A stretch of DNA of 64,000 nt from assembly GCF_022385335.1 (NCBI RefSeq), contig NZ_CP092431.1, positions 7,130,001 through 7,194,000 of the forward strand, in the 5' to 3' direction. The DNA comes from Streptomyces deccanensis. Its GTDB lineage: Bacteria; Actinomycetota; Actinomycetes; Streptomycetales; Streptomycetaceae. Positions 34,636 to 44,416 of this stretch are shown here, piece after piece; within the stretch, counting starts at the first letter, position 1, and every line of letters starts with the position of its first letter. The notes under the pieces are model-generated. The model did no database searches and was not told the origin of the DNA. It saw only the letters and a program-made list of their open reading frames with translations. The position numbers were made by a program, and so were the translations under genes.

Positions 34636-35726
34636 CCGAACTGTCCAAGACCGGGGCCGCCGTCGGCGAGCCCGCACGCGCCGGGGACGCCCCCGAGGCG
34701 TTCCTCGAAGTGCGTGACCTCAAGGTCCACTTCCCCACCGACGACGGCCTGGTCAAGTCCGTCGACGGCCTCTCCTTCCAGCTGGAGAAGGGCAGGACCC
34801 TCGGCATCGTGGGCGAGTCCGGCTCCGGCAAGTCGGTCACCTCACTGGCGATCATGGGCCTGCACCGGCTCGGGGCACGCGGCAAGAACGTGCAGATGTC
34901 CGGCGAGATCTGGCTCGACGGCAAGGAACTCGTCGGGGCGAGCCCCGACGAGGTGCGCCGGCTGCGCGGCCGCGACATGGCGATGATCTTCCAGGACCCG
35001 CTGTCCGCCATGCACCCGTACTACAAGGTCGGCAGCCAGATCGTGGAGGCCTACCGCGTCCACCACGACGTCAGCAAGAAGGTCGCCCGCAAGCGCGCCA
35101 TCGAACTCCTCGACCGCGTCGGCATCCCGGAGCCCCACAAGCGGGTCGACGGCTACCCGCACGAGTTCTCCGGCGGTATGCGCCAGCGCGCCATGATCGC
35201 CATGGCCCTGGTCAACAACCCCGAACTGCTGATCGCCGACGAGCCCACCACCGCGCTCGACGTGACCGTGCAGGCGCAGATCCTCGACCTGATCCGGGAC
35301 CTGCAGAAGGAGTTCGGCTCCGCGGTCATCATCATCACGCACGACCTCGGCGTGGTCGCCGAGATCGCCGACGACATCCTCGTGATGTACGGCGGCCGCT
35401 GCGTGGAGCGCGGCCCGGTCGACGACATCTTCCACCAGCCGCAGCACCCCTACACCTGGGGCCTGCTCGGCTCGATGCCGCGCATCGACCGCGCCCAGAC
35501 CGACCGGCTCATCCCGGTCAAGGGCCAGCCGCCGAGCCTCATCAACGTCCCCTCGGGCTGCGCCTTCAACCCGCGCTGCCCCTACGCGGACGTCCCCAAG
35601 GACAACATCACCCGCACCGAGCGCCCCGACCTGCGCGAGGTCGGCGGCCGGCACTTCACCGCCTGCCACCTGTCGCAGGAGGACCGTACGCGGATCTGGA
35701 CCGAAGAGATTGCGCCGAAGCTGTGA
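34632..35726 (+). CDS. oppD: Oligopeptide ABC transporter ATP-binding protein (OppD type)
   Basis: 364 residues from GTG 34632. Walker [12 protein letters not shown] signature [15 protein letters not shown], Walker [16 protein letters not shown] and the OppD/DppD C-terminal Cys-containing domain ([14 protein letters not shown] ... FTACHL). The C-terminal cysteines are typical of iron-sulfur-like or structural motifs in this subfamily. Coupled to both neighbours by 4-nt overlaps. Confidence 0.95.
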   Translation: MTELSKTGAAVGEPARAGDAPEAFLEVRDLKVHFPTDDGLVKSVDGLSFQLEKGRTLGIVGESGSGKSVTSLAIMGLHRLGARGKNVQMSGEIWLDGKELVGASPDEVRRLRGRDMAMIFQDPLSAMHPYYKVGSQIVEAYRVHHDVSKKVARKRAIELLDRVGIPEPHKRVDGYPHEFSGGMRQRAMIAMALVNNPELLIADEPTTALDVTVQAQILDLIRDLQKEFGSAVIIITHDLGVVAEIADDILVMYGGRCVERGPVDDIFHQPQHPYTWGLLGSMPRIDRAQTDRLIPVKGQPPSLINVPSGCAFNPRCPYADVPKDNITRTERPDLREVGGRHFTACHLSQEDRTRIWTEEIAPKL

Positions 35727-37021
35727 GCGAGACTGAGACCCGGGCCGCCGTGCCGGCCCCGCGCGCCGACGCCGACGAGAAACCGCTGCTCAGGGTCGAG
35801 GGCCTGGTCAAGCACTTCCCCATCAAGAAGGGCCTGCTCCAGCGGCAGGTCGGGGCGGTCAAGGCCGTCGACGGCATCGACTTCGAGGTCCGACGCGGCG
35901 AGACCCTCGGCGTGGTGGGCGAGTCCGGCTGCGGCAAGTCGACCATGGGCCGGCTCATCACCCGTCTCCTCGAACCCTCCGGTGGGAAGGTCGAGTTCGA
36001 CGGTACGGACATCACGCACCTGAAGACCGCCGGGATGCGCCCGCTGCGCCGCGACATCCAGATGATCTTCCAGGACCCGTACGGTTCGCTGAACCCCCGG
36101 CACACCATCGGCACCATCGTCTCGGCGCCCTTCAAGCTCCAGGGCGTGGAGCCCGAGGGCGGGGTGAAGAAGGAGGTCCAGCGCCTCCTGGAGTTGGTGG
36201 GCCTCAGCCCCGAGCACTACAACCGCTACCCGCACGAATTCTCCGGCGGCCAGCGCCAGCGCATCGGCATCGCCCGCGCGCTCGCCCTCAAGCCCCGGAT
36301 GGTCGTCGCGGACGAGCCGGTCTCCGCGCTCGACGTGTCGATCCAGGCCCAGGTCGTCAACCTGATGGACGACCTCCAGGACGAGCTCGGCCTGACGTAC
36401 GTGATCATCGCGCACGACCTCTCCGTCGTCCGCCACGTCTCCGACCGCATCGCGGTGATGTACCTCGGCAAGATCGTCGAACTGGCCGACCGGGACTCGC
36501 TGTACGCGGCGCCGATGCACCCGTACACCAAGGCGCTGCTGTCGGCCGTGCCGATCCCGGACCCCTCGCGCCGGGGCGCCAAGAGCGAGCGCATCCTGCT
36601 CAAGGGCGACGTGCCCTCGCCGATCGCGCCGCCGAGCGGTTGCCGCTTCCACACCCGGTGCTGGAAGGCCACGCAGGTCTGCAAGACCACCGAGCCGCCG
36701 CTCGCCGAGCTGAAGCCGGGCCAGCGGGTCGCCTGCCACCACCCGGAGAACTTCGAGGACCAGCAGCCGCAGGACGTCGTCCTGCTGACGGCCGCGAAGG
36801 AAGCGGGCGAACTGGTGCCGGACACGGTGAAGAAGACGGGGGAACCGGAGACGCCGGAGAGCCCGGAGACGCCTGAGGCCGCCGCGGCGCCGGAGGCCTC
36901 CGAGAAGCCTGAGGCGCCCGAGGCGGCCAAGGAGCCCGAAGCGCCCAAGGAGCCCGACGCGCCCAAGGAACCTGAAGCGTCCAAGGAGCCCGAGAGCCCC
37001 GAGAAGCCCGGTAAAGACTGA
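35723..37021 (+). CDS. oppF: Oligopeptide ABC transporter ATP-binding protein (OppF type) with Pro/Glu/Lys tail
   Basis: 432 residues from GTG 35723. Walker [10 protein letters not shown], signature [15 protein letters not shown], Walker [14 protein letters not shown], and C-terminal [15 protein letters not shown]. The normal domain ends near residue 345. The last ~65 residues are repeats built on [16 protein letters not shown], a highly charged disordered tail not needed for the ABC fold. Last gene of the operon; a perfect dyad follows its stop codon. Confidence 0.94.
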   Translation: MSETETRAAVPAPRADADEKPLLRVEGLVKHFPIKKGLLQRQVGAVKAVDGIDFEVRRGETLGVVGESGCGKSTMGRLITRLLEPSGGKVEFDGTDITHLKTAGMRPLRRDIQMIFQDPYGSLNPRHTIGTIVSAPFKLQGVEPEGGVKKEVQRLLELVGLSPEHYNRYPHEFSGGQRQRIGIARALALKPRMVVADEPVSALDVSIQAQVVNLMDDLQDELGLTYVIIAHDLSVVRHVSDRIAVMYLGKIVELADRDSLYAAPMHPYTKALLSAVPIPDPSRRGAKSERILLKGDVPSPIAPPSGCRFHTRCWKATQVCKTTEPPLAELKPGQRVACHHPENFEDQQPQDVVLLTAAKEAGELVPDTVKKTGEPETPESPETPEAAAAPEASEKPEAPEAAKEPEAPKEPDAPKEPEASKEPESPEKPGKD

Positions 37022-37030
37022 CGTCGGACG

Positions 37031-37059
37031 GTGTGCGCCTTGCATTGCAAGGCGCACAC
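37031..37059. promoter_or_regulatory. Perfect 14-bp dyad between oppF and the TRIC-like gene
   Basis: GTGTGCGCCTTGCA at 37031-37044 and its exact reverse complement at 37046-37059 flank a single central T. With a one-base centre it looks more like a dimeric-regulator operator than a simple terminator hairpin, and there is no T-run after it. It begins 10 bp after the oppF stop and lies 25 bp before the next start. Confidence 0.6.
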
Positions 37060-37083
37060 TTGTTCGCAGGGCAGAATGTACGG

Positions 37084-37719
37084 GTGTCCCCGTACCCGCT
37101 CGACCTGATCGGCATCTTCGTCTTCGCCATCTCCGGCGCGCTCCTGGCCGTCCGCAAGAACTTCGACATCTTCGGCATCGCCGTCCTCGCCGAGGTCACC
37201 GCGCTCGGCGGCGGCCTGTTCCGCGACCTGATCATCGGCGCCGTGCCGCCGGCCGCCTTCACCGACCTCGGCTACTTCCTCACCCCGCTGCTCGCCGCCC
37301 TCCTCGTCTTCTTCCTCCACCCGCACGTGGAGCGCATCCAGACCGGGGTGAACGTCTTCGACGCCGCCGGCCTCGGCCTCTTCTGCGTCGCGGGCACGAC
37401 GAAGGCGTACGACCACGGGCTCGGCCTGACCGCCTCCGCCACCCTCGGCCTCGCCACGGCGGTCGGCGGCGGTGTGCTGCGGGACGTCCTCGCCAACGAG
37501 GTCCCCTCACTGCTGCGCTGGGACCGCGACCTGTACGCCGTGCCCGCGATGGTCGGCGCCGGCCTCGTCGTCCTGTGCATCAGCCTGGACGCCCTGAACC
37601 CCGTCACCTCGGCCCTCGCCGCGATCACGGCCTTCGTCCTGCGCCTGCTGGCCATGCGCTACCACTGGCGCGCCCCGCGCGCGTGGAACAGGCGGTCCGC
37701 GGCCGTCGAAGAGGCGTGA
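37084..37719 (+). CDS. TRIC/UPF0126-family membrane protein (possible cation channel)
   Basis: 211 residues, seven hydrophobic segments. Two copies of a GGGxxRD motif (ALGGGLFRDLIIGAVPP and AVGGGVLRDVLANEVPS) mark the internal repeat of the UPF0126 / bacterial TRIC-type potassium channel family. The GTG start at 37084 lacks a good ribosome binding site; leaderless or weakly translated initiation is possible. A tandem repeat begins at its stop codon. Confidence 0.85.
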   Translation: MSPYPLDLIGIFVFAISGALLAVRKNFDIFGIAVLAEVTALGGGLFRDLIIGAVPPAAFTDLGYFLTPLLAALLVFFLHPHVERIQTGVNVFDAAGLGLFCVAGTTKAYDHGLGLTASATLGLATAVGGGVLRDVLANEVPSLLRWDRDLYAVPAMVGAGLVVLCISLDALNPVTSALAAITAFVLRLLAMRYHWRAPRAWNRRSAAVEEA

Positions 37720-37771
37720 GGTGCGGGGTGTGAGCTGCGGGGCGTGAGGTGCGGGGTGCGAGGTGCGAGGC
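37716..37771. repeat. Four tandem 14-bp units
   Basis: GTGAGGTGCGGGGT, GTGAGCTGCGGGGC, GTGAGGTGCGGGGT and GCGAGGTGCGAGGC follow one another without a gap. The first unit contains the stop codon of the TRIC-like gene. The array occupies most of the 94-bp gap before the thioesterase gene. Confidence 0.85.
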
Positions 37772-37813
37772 ATAAAGCTACCGCTTAGTAATGACCTGTT
37801 GTACGGTTCATCC

Positions 37814-38668
37814 ATGCCCGAAGCAGCTTCCGTACAGGCCACCGTCGGCGACAGCGAGTTCGACCGGGACACCGCGCTCACCCGGCGGGCGCCCGGCGTC
37901 TACGACATCGACCTCTCCGCCGGCTGGACGATCATCGGCGCCGTCAACGGCGGCTACCTCCTGGCCGTCCTGGGGCGCGCCCTCGCCGACGCGCTCCCGC
38001 ACGGTGACCCGTTCACGATCTCCGCGTACTACCTGACCGCGTCGCAGCCCGGCCCCGCGGTCGTCCGCACGGACGTCGTCCGTACCGGCCGGACCCTCTC
38101 GACCGGCCAGGCCTCCCTCTTCCAGTACGACGACGAGGGCCGCGAGATCGAGCGGATACGCGTCCTCGCCTCCTACGGCGACCTGGACTCCCTCCCGGAC
38201 GACGTCCGGACGACGGCGAAGCCGCCCGCGATCCCGCCGATCGAGCAGTGCTTCGGCCCGCAGGACGCCCCCGGCCCCGTGCCCGGCGGCTCCGCCATCG
38301 CCGACCGGCTGTTCCTGAAGCTCGACCCCGCCACCCTGGGCTGGGCCCTGGGCGCGCCCTCCGGCAAGGGTGAGATGCGGTCCTGGTTCGGGCTCGCCGA
38401 CGGCCGTGACGCCGACCCGTTCTCTCTGCTCCTCGCGGTGGACGCGCTGCCGCCGACCGCCTTCGAGATGGGCCTGAAGGGCTGGGTCCCGACGGTCGAG
38501 CTGACCGCGCACATCCGGTGCCGCCCGGCGCCGGGACCGCTGCGGGTCGCCATCACCACCCGCAACCTCGCCGGGGGCTTCCTGGAGGAGGACGCCGAGG
38601 TCTGGGACAGCGCCGACCGCCTGGTCGCCCAGTCGCGCCAGCTGGCGAGGGCCAGGCTGTCCGACTGA
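37814..38668 (+). CDS. Thioesterase-superfamily protein (double hotdog, TesB-like)
   Basis: 284 residues from ATG 37814. The N-terminal hotdog half has GWTIIGAVNGGYLLAVLGRA (the helix with the NGGY motif) and FTISAYYLTASQPGPAVVR. The C-terminal half has VPTVELTAHIRCRPAPGPLR and EDAEVWDSADRLVAQSRQLA. This matches acyl-CoA thioesterases of the TesB-like/DUF group; substrate unknown. No clear ribosome binding site, possibly leaderless. Convergent with the TetR gene. Confidence 0.85.
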   Translation: MPEAASVQATVGDSEFDRDTALTRRAPGVYDIDLSAGWTIIGAVNGGYLLAVLGRALADALPHGDPFTISAYYLTASQPGPAVVRTDVVRTGRTLSTGQASLFQYDDEGREIERIRVLASYGDLDSLPDDVRTTAKPPAIPPIEQCFGPQDAPGPVPGGSAIADRLFLKLDPATLGWALGAPSGKGEMRSWFGLADGRDADPFSLLLAVDALPPTAFEMGLKGWVPTVELTAHIRCRPAPGPLRVAITTRNLAGGFLEEDAEVWDSADRLVAQSRQLARARLSD

Positions 38669-38730
38669 GACGCCTTCTCCGGGCGCCGACCGCCCGGCGC
38701 CGAGGGAGTGTTGCCGACCGGCGGAGCGGC

Positions 38731-38775
38731 GACAGGGAGGGCGCGCCCGAGCGTATCGGGCGCGCCCTCCCTGTC
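38731..38775. terminator. Bidirectional terminator, 20-bp perfect stem
   Basis: A 20-bp arm at 38731-38750 is exactly complementary to 38756-38775 across the five-base loop GCGTA. It lies between convergent genes (thioesterase and TetR regulator), so it can terminate both. It is the strongest hairpin I found in the window. Confidence 0.9.
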
Positions 38776-38789
38776 GTGTGCGCGATGGA

Positions 38790-39416
38790 TCAGTCGAGCC
38801 AGTGGCGGCAGCCGATGCTGATCAGTCGCATCCGGCGGCTCGCCAGGCGGGTCACCCGCCGGCGTTCTTCCTCCGGTTCGTGCTGGGCCTCCAGGAACAG
38901 CGAGGCGGTCATCAGCATCTGGTCGACGTACAGGCCCGCGAGCATCAGCCGGTCGTCGTCGGTCCATCCCTCGGTCTCCGGCCGCTTGGCCAGCTCGCCG
39001 CGCACCTCCTCGGCGAACCGGGTCAGTTGCCCCTGGATCGAGTCCCGCACCGGCTGGACCCCGCTGTGCCGTTCCCGCGCGATGAACCGGACGTGTGCGG
39101 GGTACCCGTCGACGTGGCGGGCGATCAGATCCACGGCGCGCTCGATGAGTTCGTCACTGTCGCCCACCGCCGACATCAGATCCGCCAGCACGGGGTGCAG
39201 GCTGCCGAGCGCCTCCTCGACCAGCGCGACACCGAGGTCCGCGGTCGACCGGAAGTGCCGGTAGAACGCGGTGGGGGCGACGCCCACGGCCCGGGTGACC
39301 TCGCGAAGTCCCAGGCTGCTGAGGCTCTGCTCCTCCAGCAGGGCGAGGGCGGCGTCCATGAGCGCCCGCCTCGTCTTCTGCTTCTGCGCCTGCCGGACGC
39401 CGAAAGTGTGACTCAT
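38790..39416 (-). CDS. TetR-family transcriptional regulator (FabR-like)
   Basis: 208 residues. The N-terminal helix-turn-helix spans ~16-60 (KTRRALMDAALALLEEQSLS then VGVAPTAFYRHFRSTADLG). The C-terminal ligand domain has MLAGLYVDQMLMTASLFLEA. The pattern is close to TetR regulators that control fatty-acid or lipid genes. It is divergent from two small membrane-protein genes and convergent with a thioesterase gene, so lipid-related control is possible but unproven. Confidence 0.9.
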   Translation of the reverse strand: MSHTFGVRQAQKQKTRRALMDAALALLEEQSLSSLGLREVTRAVGVAPTAFYRHFRSTADLGVALVEEALGSLHPVLADLMSAVGDSDELIERAVDLIARHVDGYPAHVRFIARERHSGVQPVRDSIQGQLTRFAEEVRGELAKRPETEGWTDDDRLMLAGLYVDQMLMTASLFLEAQHEPEEERRRVTRLASRRMRLISIGCRHWLD

Positions 39417-39422
39417 GCCATG

Positions 39423-39435
39423 CAGTTAACAACTG
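39423..39435. promoter_or_regulatory. Putative TetR operator
   Basis: CAGTT-AAC-AACTG is an inverted repeat just upstream of the TetR start. A second pair, GTGAAC (39482-39487) with GTTCAC (39504-39509), and an AACTGT at 39512-39517 lie nearer the divergent gene. AT-richer than its surroundings, as regulator sites often are here. Confidence 0.5.
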
Positions 39436-39536
39436 TTCTCCGTAATTGCAAAGCCGGGAGGCGCGCTAGACTTGGCAGTCAGTGAACAAGTGTAACTACA
39501 ACCGTTCACCCAACTGTAACGAGAGGCGTTCCCACG

Positions 39537-39701
39537 ATGTTGTTCCTCGTCGCCGCACTTCTGCTGCTGGGTGTCGTCCTGGGCACCGTGGCGCATGTGC
39601 CGCCGGCCGTCTCGACCGTCCTGGCCGTCGGTATCGCCCTCTGGCTGGCGATCTTCGCGTACCGCGAGCGCCACGCCCGCCGCGGCCGCGGCACGCACTG
39701 A
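39537..39701 (+). CDS. 54-residue two-helix membrane protein
   Basis: ATG 39537 to TGA 39701, preceded by GAGAGG. It has two hydrophobic helices (MLFLVAALLLLGVVLGTVAH and VSTVLAVGIALWLAIFAY) and a basic tail RERHARRGRGTH. No family recognised. It is divergent from the TetR gene and 78 bp before a DUF4190 protein gene, so probably under TetR control. Confidence 0.7.
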   Translation: MLFLVAALLLLGVVLGTVAHVPPAVSTVLAVGIALWLAIFAYRERHARRGRGTH

Positions 39702-39779
39702 CCGTTCACCGCGCCACCGCCACGACTCCGCCACCGACTGACGACCGTCCCCCGAGAACCCGTTGGGAGCAGACCGACC

Positions 39780-40064
39780 ATGCAGCTCACCGCCCCGCGC
39801 CAGCAGACCGGAAGCACCACCGCCCGCCCCCGAGGCCGTGACGCCGACGGCATGGCCGTCGCCTCCTTCGTCCTCGGTCTCCTGGGCCTCCTCGTCCTGA
39901 ACCTCTTCCTCGGCCCGATCGCGATCGTCCTCGCGGCGGTGGCCCTCAAGCGCGGCACGACACGACGGGGCCGCGCCTTCCTCGGCCTCGGCCTGGGCGT
40001 CGCCGACCTGGTCGTCCTCGCCACCCTGATGCAGACGACGAACACGGTGTCCTGGAGCATCTGA
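39780..40064 (+). CDS. DUF4190-like small membrane protein
   Basis: 94 residues. After a polar N-terminus come GMAVASFVLGLLGLLVLNLF, LGPIAIVLAAVALKRGTTRR and GLGVADLVVLATLM. This is the DUF4190 pattern of two helices around a basic loop, found in many actinobacterial membrane proteins of unknown role. Downstream of the 54-residue membrane protein. Confidence 0.75.
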   Translation: MQLTAPRQQTGSTTARPRGRDADGMAVASFVLGLLGLLVLNLFLGPIAIVLAAVALKRGTTRRGRAFLGLGLGVADLVVLATLMQTTNTVSWSI

Positions 40065-40136
40065 GGCCGGAAACCCCCGGTCCACCTGGGAGCACCCCGA
40101 GGCCGCCCGGACGTGGCCCCGTAGAATCGGCTCACC

Positions 40137-41306
40137 ATGGCTTACCTCGACCACGCGGCGACCACCCCGATGCTCCCCGAGGCGGCAGAGGCCCTGACCG
40201 CCCAGCTGAGCGTCACCGGCAACGCCTCCTCGCTGCACGCCTCCGGCCGCCGAGCGCGGCGCACCGTCGAGGAGGCCCGCGAAACCCTCGGCGAGGCCCT
40301 CGGGGCCCGCCCCAGCGAGGTGGTCCTCACCTCCGGCGGCACCGAGGCCGACAACCTCGCCGTGAAGGGCCTGTACTGGTCCCGCCGCGACGCGGACCCG
40401 GCCCGCACCCGGGTCCTCGCCAGCCCCGTCGAGCACCACGCGGTCCTCGACGCCGTGCACTGGCTCGGCGAACACGAGGGCGCCACCGTCGAGTACCTCC
40501 CGGTCGACGCGTACGGCCGCGTCCACCCCGAAGCCCTCCGCGAGGCCATCGCCCGCAACCCCGACGATGTCGCCCTGGCCACCGTGATGTGGGCCAACAA
40601 CGAGATCGGCACGATCATGCCGGTCCGTGAACTCGCCGACGTGGCAGCGGAGTTCGACGTCCCGCTGCACGCCGACGCGGTCCAGGCCTTCGGTCAGGTT
40701 CCGGTCGACTTCGACGCCTCGGGCCTCGCCGCGATGACCGTCTCCGGCCACAAGGTCGGCGGCCCGTACGGCATCGGCGCGCTGCTGCTGGGCCGCGAGT
40801 ACAGCCCCGTACCCGTGCTGCACGGCGGCGGCCAGGAGCGCCATGTCCGCTCCGGCACCCTCGACGTCCCCGCCGTCGCCTCCTTCGCCGTCGCCGGCCG
40901 GCTCGCCGCCGAGCAACACGAGTGGTTCGCCCGGGAGATCGGCGCCCTGCGCGACGCCCTCGTCGAAGCGGTCCGTACGGCCGTGCCGGACGCCGTCCTC
41001 GGCGGTGACCCCTCCCCGGCGGGACGCCTCCCGGCCAACGCCCACTTCAGCTTCCCCGGCTGCGAGGGCGACTCGCTGCTGCTGCTCCTCGACGCCCAGG
41101 GCATCGAGTGCTCCACGGGTTCCGCCTGCACGGCCGGTGTCGCCCAGCCCAGCCATGTCCTCCTCGCCACCGGCACCGACCCCGACCTGGCCCGCGGCAC
41201 CCTCCGCTTCTCCCTCGGCCACACCTCCACGGAGGCGGACGTCGAGGCACTCGCGAAGGCGATCGGCCCGGCAGTGGAACGCGCCCGCAACGCGGGCCTG
41301 ACCTGA
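40137..41306 (+). CDS. Cysteine desulfurase (NifS/IscS family)
   Basis: 389 residues; PLP enzyme that removes sulfur from cysteine. [10 protein letters not shown] opens the protein; [14 protein letters not shown] and EHHAVL are cofactor contacts. PLP-Lys206 lies in [11 protein letters not shown], and the sulfur-accepting Cys is probably Cys331 in [11 protein letters not shown]. The gene precedes mnmA by about 870 bp (an amidase gene lies between on the other strand), so it likely supplies sulfur for tRNA thiolation. Confidence 0.93.
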   Translation: MAYLDHAATTPMLPEAAEALTAQLSVTGNASSLHASGRRARRTVEEARETLGEALGARPSEVVLTSGGTEADNLAVKGLYWSRRDADPARTRVLASPVEHHAVLDAVHWLGEHEGATVEYLPVDAYGRVHPEALREAIARNPDDVALATVMWANNEIGTIMPVRELADVAAEFDVPLHADAVQAFGQVPVDFDASGLAAMTVSGHKVGGPYGIGALLLGREYSPVPVLHGGGQERHVRSGTLDVPAVASFAVAGRLAAEQHEWFAREIGALRDALVEAVRTAVPDAVLGGDPSPAGRLPANAHFSFPGCEGDSLLLLLDAQGIECSTGSACTAGVAQPSHVLLATGTDPDLARGTLRFSLGHTSTEADVEALAKAIGPAVERARNAGLT

Positions 41307-41398
41307 GCGGACGGACCCGGCCCCAGGGTCTGTCGTTCGGATCATGCCGACTGCGGGCGACGGCGCCTGATGGCTGCCGGTGAGCGGGGTGTCGAGGG

Positions 41399-42118
41399 TC
41401 AGGCGGGAGCCGTCGTCCCGGCCTTCGCCGCCGCGCGCACCAGCTTCATGTAGCGGTCCCAGTCCCAGCCCTCGCCGGGGTCCGTGTGGTCCGTCCCCGG
41501 GACCTCGACATGGCCGAGGATGTGCTCACGGTCGAGCGGGATGTCGTACCGCGCGCAGATCCGGGCCGTCAGCCGCGCGGATGCCTCGTACATCTCGTCG
41601 GTGAAGTCCTCGGGCTTCTCGACGAAACCCTCGTGCTCGATGCCGACACTGCGCTCGTTGTAGTCGCGGTTGCCCGCGTGGTACGCCACGTCCAACTCGC
41701 GGATCATCTGCGTGACATGGCCGTCCTTGCGGACGATGTAGTGCGCCGCCGCGCCGTGCTCCGGGTCCTGGAAGACCTTCACCGCGCTGTCGAAGCTGCC
41801 CTGCGTGACATGGATGATCACCATGTCTATGCCGAAGTCGTCCGGCCGGTCCGCCAGCCGCCAGTTCGCGTCGGACGCCGCGACCCACTTCGCGCCCGTG
41901 TAGTCGACCTCGCCGTCCTTGCGCGGCTTCGTGACCCCCGGCACCCGCCACCACGCGCGCGTCAGCTCGTCCCGCGCCACCACGGCCGTACCGACGGCGG
42001 CCACGGCCGTGCCGATGAGCAGCGCGCGGCGGCCGACGCGGCGGTCGCCGTCCTTGCCGCCGGAGGCGCTCGCACCGCCGGCACCGGACCCGTTCCTCGA
42101 AGCCCTTCTCGTTCCCAC
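41399..42118 (-). CDS. Exported N-acetylmuramoyl-L-alanine amidase (Amidase_2)
   Basis: 239 residues from GTG 42118. The N-terminus has twin arginines and a hydrophobic core ([20 protein letters not shown]), consistent with Tat or Sec export or a membrane anchor. The catalytic domain shows [20 protein letters not shown] (zinc His), [15 protein letters not shown] and [16 protein letters not shown] (zinc and catalytic His/Asp). Acts on cell-wall peptide-sugar bonds. Divergent from mnmA, with only 60 bp between them. A much longer same-frame reading across mnmA was rejected. Confidence 0.88.
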   Translation of the reverse strand: MGTRRASRNGSGAGGASASGGKDGDRRVGRRALLIGTAVAAVGTAVVARDELTRAWWRVPGVTKPRKDGEVDYTGAKWVAASDANWRLADRPDDFGIDMVIIHVTQGSFDSAVKVFQDPEHGAAAHYIVRKDGHVTQMIRELDVAYHAGNRDYNERSVGIEHEGFVEKPEDFTDEMYEASARLTARICARYDIPLDREHILGHVEVPGTDHTDPGEGWDWDRYMKLVRAAAKAGTTAPA

Positions 42119-42178
42119 GAGACCGTCAACGGATACTCGCGGGTTCCGGTTCCCGGCGACCCGTACCCTGGAAGGGTT

Positions 42179-43309
42179 ATGACTGAGATCTCGCAGCAGA
42201 CCCGCCCCCTCCGTGTCCTCGCCGCCATGTCCGGCGGGGTCGACTCCGCCGTGGCCGCCGCCCGCGCGGCGGAAGCCGGGCACGACGTGACGGGCGTCCA
42301 TCTGGCCCTGTCCGCGAACCCGCAGTCGTTCCGGACCGGCGCGCGCGGCTGCTGCACGATCGAGGACTCCCGGGACGCCCGCCGCGCCGCGGACGTCATC
42401 GGCATCCCCTTCTACGTCTGGGACCTCGCCGAGCGTTTCCGTGAGGACGTCGTCGAGGACTTCATCGCCGAGTACGAGGCCGGGCGCACCCCCAACCCCT
42501 GCCTCCGCTGCAACGAGAAGATCAAGTTCGCGGCCCTGCTCGACAAGGCCCTCGCCCTGGGCTTCGACGCGGTCTGCACCGGCCACTACGCCCAGGTCGT
42601 CGTGCGCGAGGACGGCACCCGCGAGCTGCACCGGGCCTCCGACATGGCGAAGGACCAGTCGTACGTCCTGGGCGTCCTGGACGACAGGCAGCTCGCCCAC
42701 GCGATGTTCCCGCTGGGTGACACGGTGACGACGAAGGACGAGATCCGCGCGGAGGCCGAGCGCAGGGGGCTGGCCGTCGCCAAGAAGCCCGACTCCCACG
42801 ACATCTGCTTCATCGCCGACGGCGACACCCAGGGCTTCCTCGCCCATCGGCTGGGCCGCTCCGAGGGCGACATCCTCGACGAGTCCGGCAACGTCCTCGG
42901 CACCCACGAGGGCGCCTACGGCTACACCATCGGCCAGCGCAAGGGCCTGCGCATCGGCACGCCCGCCCCCGACGGCAAGCCGCGCTACGTCCTCGACATC
43001 TCGCCGGTGGACAACACGGTGACGGTCGGCCCGGCCGCCGCGCTCGACGTCGACGCGCTGACCGCGATCCGGCCCCGCTGGTGCGGCGCGGCCCCCACGG
43101 GCCCCGGCACCTACACGGCCCAGCTGCGCGCCCACGGCGGCGAGACCGAGGTCCGCGCGGAGCTGGTCGACGACACCCTCCAGGTCCGCTTCACCGAGCC
43201 GGTCCGGGGCGTGGCCCCCGGCCAGGCGATCGTCCTGTACGACGGCTCGCGCGTCGTCGGCTCCGCGACGATCGCCTCGACCACGCGCGCGAAGGCCGGC
43301 GTGGCGTAG
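42179..43309 (+). CDS. mnmA: tRNA-specific 2-thiouridylase
   Basis: 376 residues. The PP-loop [20 protein letters not shown] is at residue ~17. Catalytic cysteines lie in [14 protein letters not shown] and [18 protein letters not shown]. The FALGDT-like region reads [15 protein letters not shown], and [13 protein letters not shown] is conserved. It makes 2-thiouridine at the wobble position of Glu, Gln and Lys tRNAs. Start ATG 42179, AAGGG upstream. Confidence 0.95.
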   Translation: MTEISQQTRPLRVLAAMSGGVDSAVAAARAAEAGHDVTGVHLALSANPQSFRTGARGCCTIEDSRDARRAADVIGIPFYVWDLAERFREDVVEDFIAEYEAGRTPNPCLRCNEKIKFAALLDKALALGFDAVCTGHYAQVVVREDGTRELHRASDMAKDQSYVLGVLDDRQLAHAMFPLGDTVTTKDEIRAEAERRGLAVAKKPDSHDICFIADGDTQGFLAHRLGRSEGDILDESGNVLGTHEGAYGYTIGQRKGLRIGTPAPDGKPRYVLDISPVDNTVTVGPAAALDVDALTAIRPRWCGAAPTGPGTYTAQLRAHGGETEVRAELVDDTLQVRFTEPVRGVAPGQAIVLYDGSRVVGSATIASTTRAKAGVA

Positions 43310-43435
43310 GCCCACGGCCACGATCGTCCCTCCCCGGGTAGCCGTCCGCGCGTGCGCGGCGCAGGCTGCTTGATGGGCTCCCCGAGCCCGGCCGGAGGCC
43401 CAGACGGGCCGCAGGGGGACGTGTAGGAGGCCGTG

Positions 43436-44407
43436 ATGACAGCCATGGACCCGCCCGAGCAGCCCGGAAAGCCACCCGAACAGGCCGCGGGCCCGTCCGG
43501 GCAGGGCGGGAGCGGGTCCGGGCAGGGTGGGAGTCCGTCCGCGCAGGGTGGGAGCGTGTCCGGGCAGGGCGAGAAGCGGGTCCGGGGGGAAGCCGGGCTC
43601 GTGTCCAGGAACCGCCGGAGCCTCACCCACCGGGTGCGTTACGCGCTGCGTCACCCCCGCCGGGTGCCCGCGCACGCCCGACGGGTCGCGCGGGACACCT
43701 GGCTGCAGCTCAAGCACCGCGACCACATCTCCTACTACCGTGCCGTGATGGCCGCCGACACGGCGCGCAGCCCGGAGGCCGCCGTCGGGCACAACCCGTC
43801 GGTCGAGAAGTGGGAACGCCTGGGCCGGATGCAGTTCGACTATCTCCTGCGACACGGTCTGGAGCCCCGGCACCGGATGCTGGAGATCGGCTGCGGGAAC
43901 CTGCGCGCCGGGCGGCTGTTCATCGACCACCTGGACACCGGGAACTACTACGGCATCGACATCTCGCCCGCCATCCTCATGGAGGCCCAGCGCACCCTCG
44001 CCCGCGAGGGCCTGCAGGCCAAGCTCCCGCATCTGGCACTCGTCGCCGACCTCACCTTCTCCTTCCTGCCCGCCGGGTACTTCGACGTCGTCCACGCGCA
44101 CAGTGTGTTCTCCCACTCGCCGCCGCACGTCATCGAGCAGTGCCTCGCCCACGTCGGCCGCGTCCTCGCCCCCGGCGGCTACTTCGACTTCACCTTCGGC
44201 CGCACCGAGGGACCCGAACACCAGGTGCTGCACGAGGACTTCTACTACCGGACCGAGACCCTCGTCGAACTCGCCCGGCAACACGGCCTGTCCGCCCGTC
44301 TCATGGACGACTGGGAGGACCTGCCGCACCGCCAGTCGAAGATCCGCGCGACCGTGGCGGAGGGACCCGGTGGACGAGCGGCCCCCGATGTCGGTGCCGC
44401 CCCCTAA
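43436..44407 (+). CDS. Class I SAM-dependent methyltransferase with repetitive N-terminus
   Basis: 323 residues from ATG 43436, five bases after AGGAGG; GTG 43433 is too close to it. The first ~50 residues are Pro/Gly/Ser/Gln-rich and include three seven-residue repeats GSxSxQG. The methyltransferase core begins near HNPSVEKWERLGRMQFDYLL and has SAM motif I MLEIGCGNLRAGR, NYYGIDIS and a Cys-poor VGRVLAPGGYFDFTF. Substrate unknown. Followed 9 nt later by the LOG-family gene. Confidence 0.85.
   Translation: MTAMDPPEQPGKPPEQAAGPSGQGGSGSGQGGSPSAQGGSVSGQGEKRVRGEAGLVSRNRRSLTHRVRYALRHPRRVPAHARRVARDTWLQLKHRDHISYYRAVMAADTARSPEAAVGHNPSVEKWERLGRMQFDYLLRHGLEPRHRMLEIGCGNLRAGRLFIDHLDTGNYYGIDISPAILMEAQRTLAREGLQAKLPHLALVADLTFSFLPAGYFDVVHAHSVFSHSPPHVIEQCLAHVGRVLAPGGYFDFTFGRTEGPEHQVLHEDFYYRTETLVELARQHGLSARLMDDWEDLPHRQSKIRATVAEGPGGRAAPDVGAAP
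43508..43570. repeat. Three 21-bp tandem repeats in the methyltransferase gene
   Basis: Three consecutive 21-nt units ending in GGGCAGGG/GCGCAGGG encode a seven-residue Gly/Ser/Gln unit each. In frame, so copy changes would only alter the length of the flexible N-terminus. Confidence 0.85.
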
Positions 44408-44416
44408 CGTGGACCC

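Noticed and set aside
37031..37059. Simple rho-independent terminator for the opp operon
   Set aside because: The dyad has a single-base centre and no T-rich tract downstream, so an operator-like reading was preferred, though termination is not excluded.
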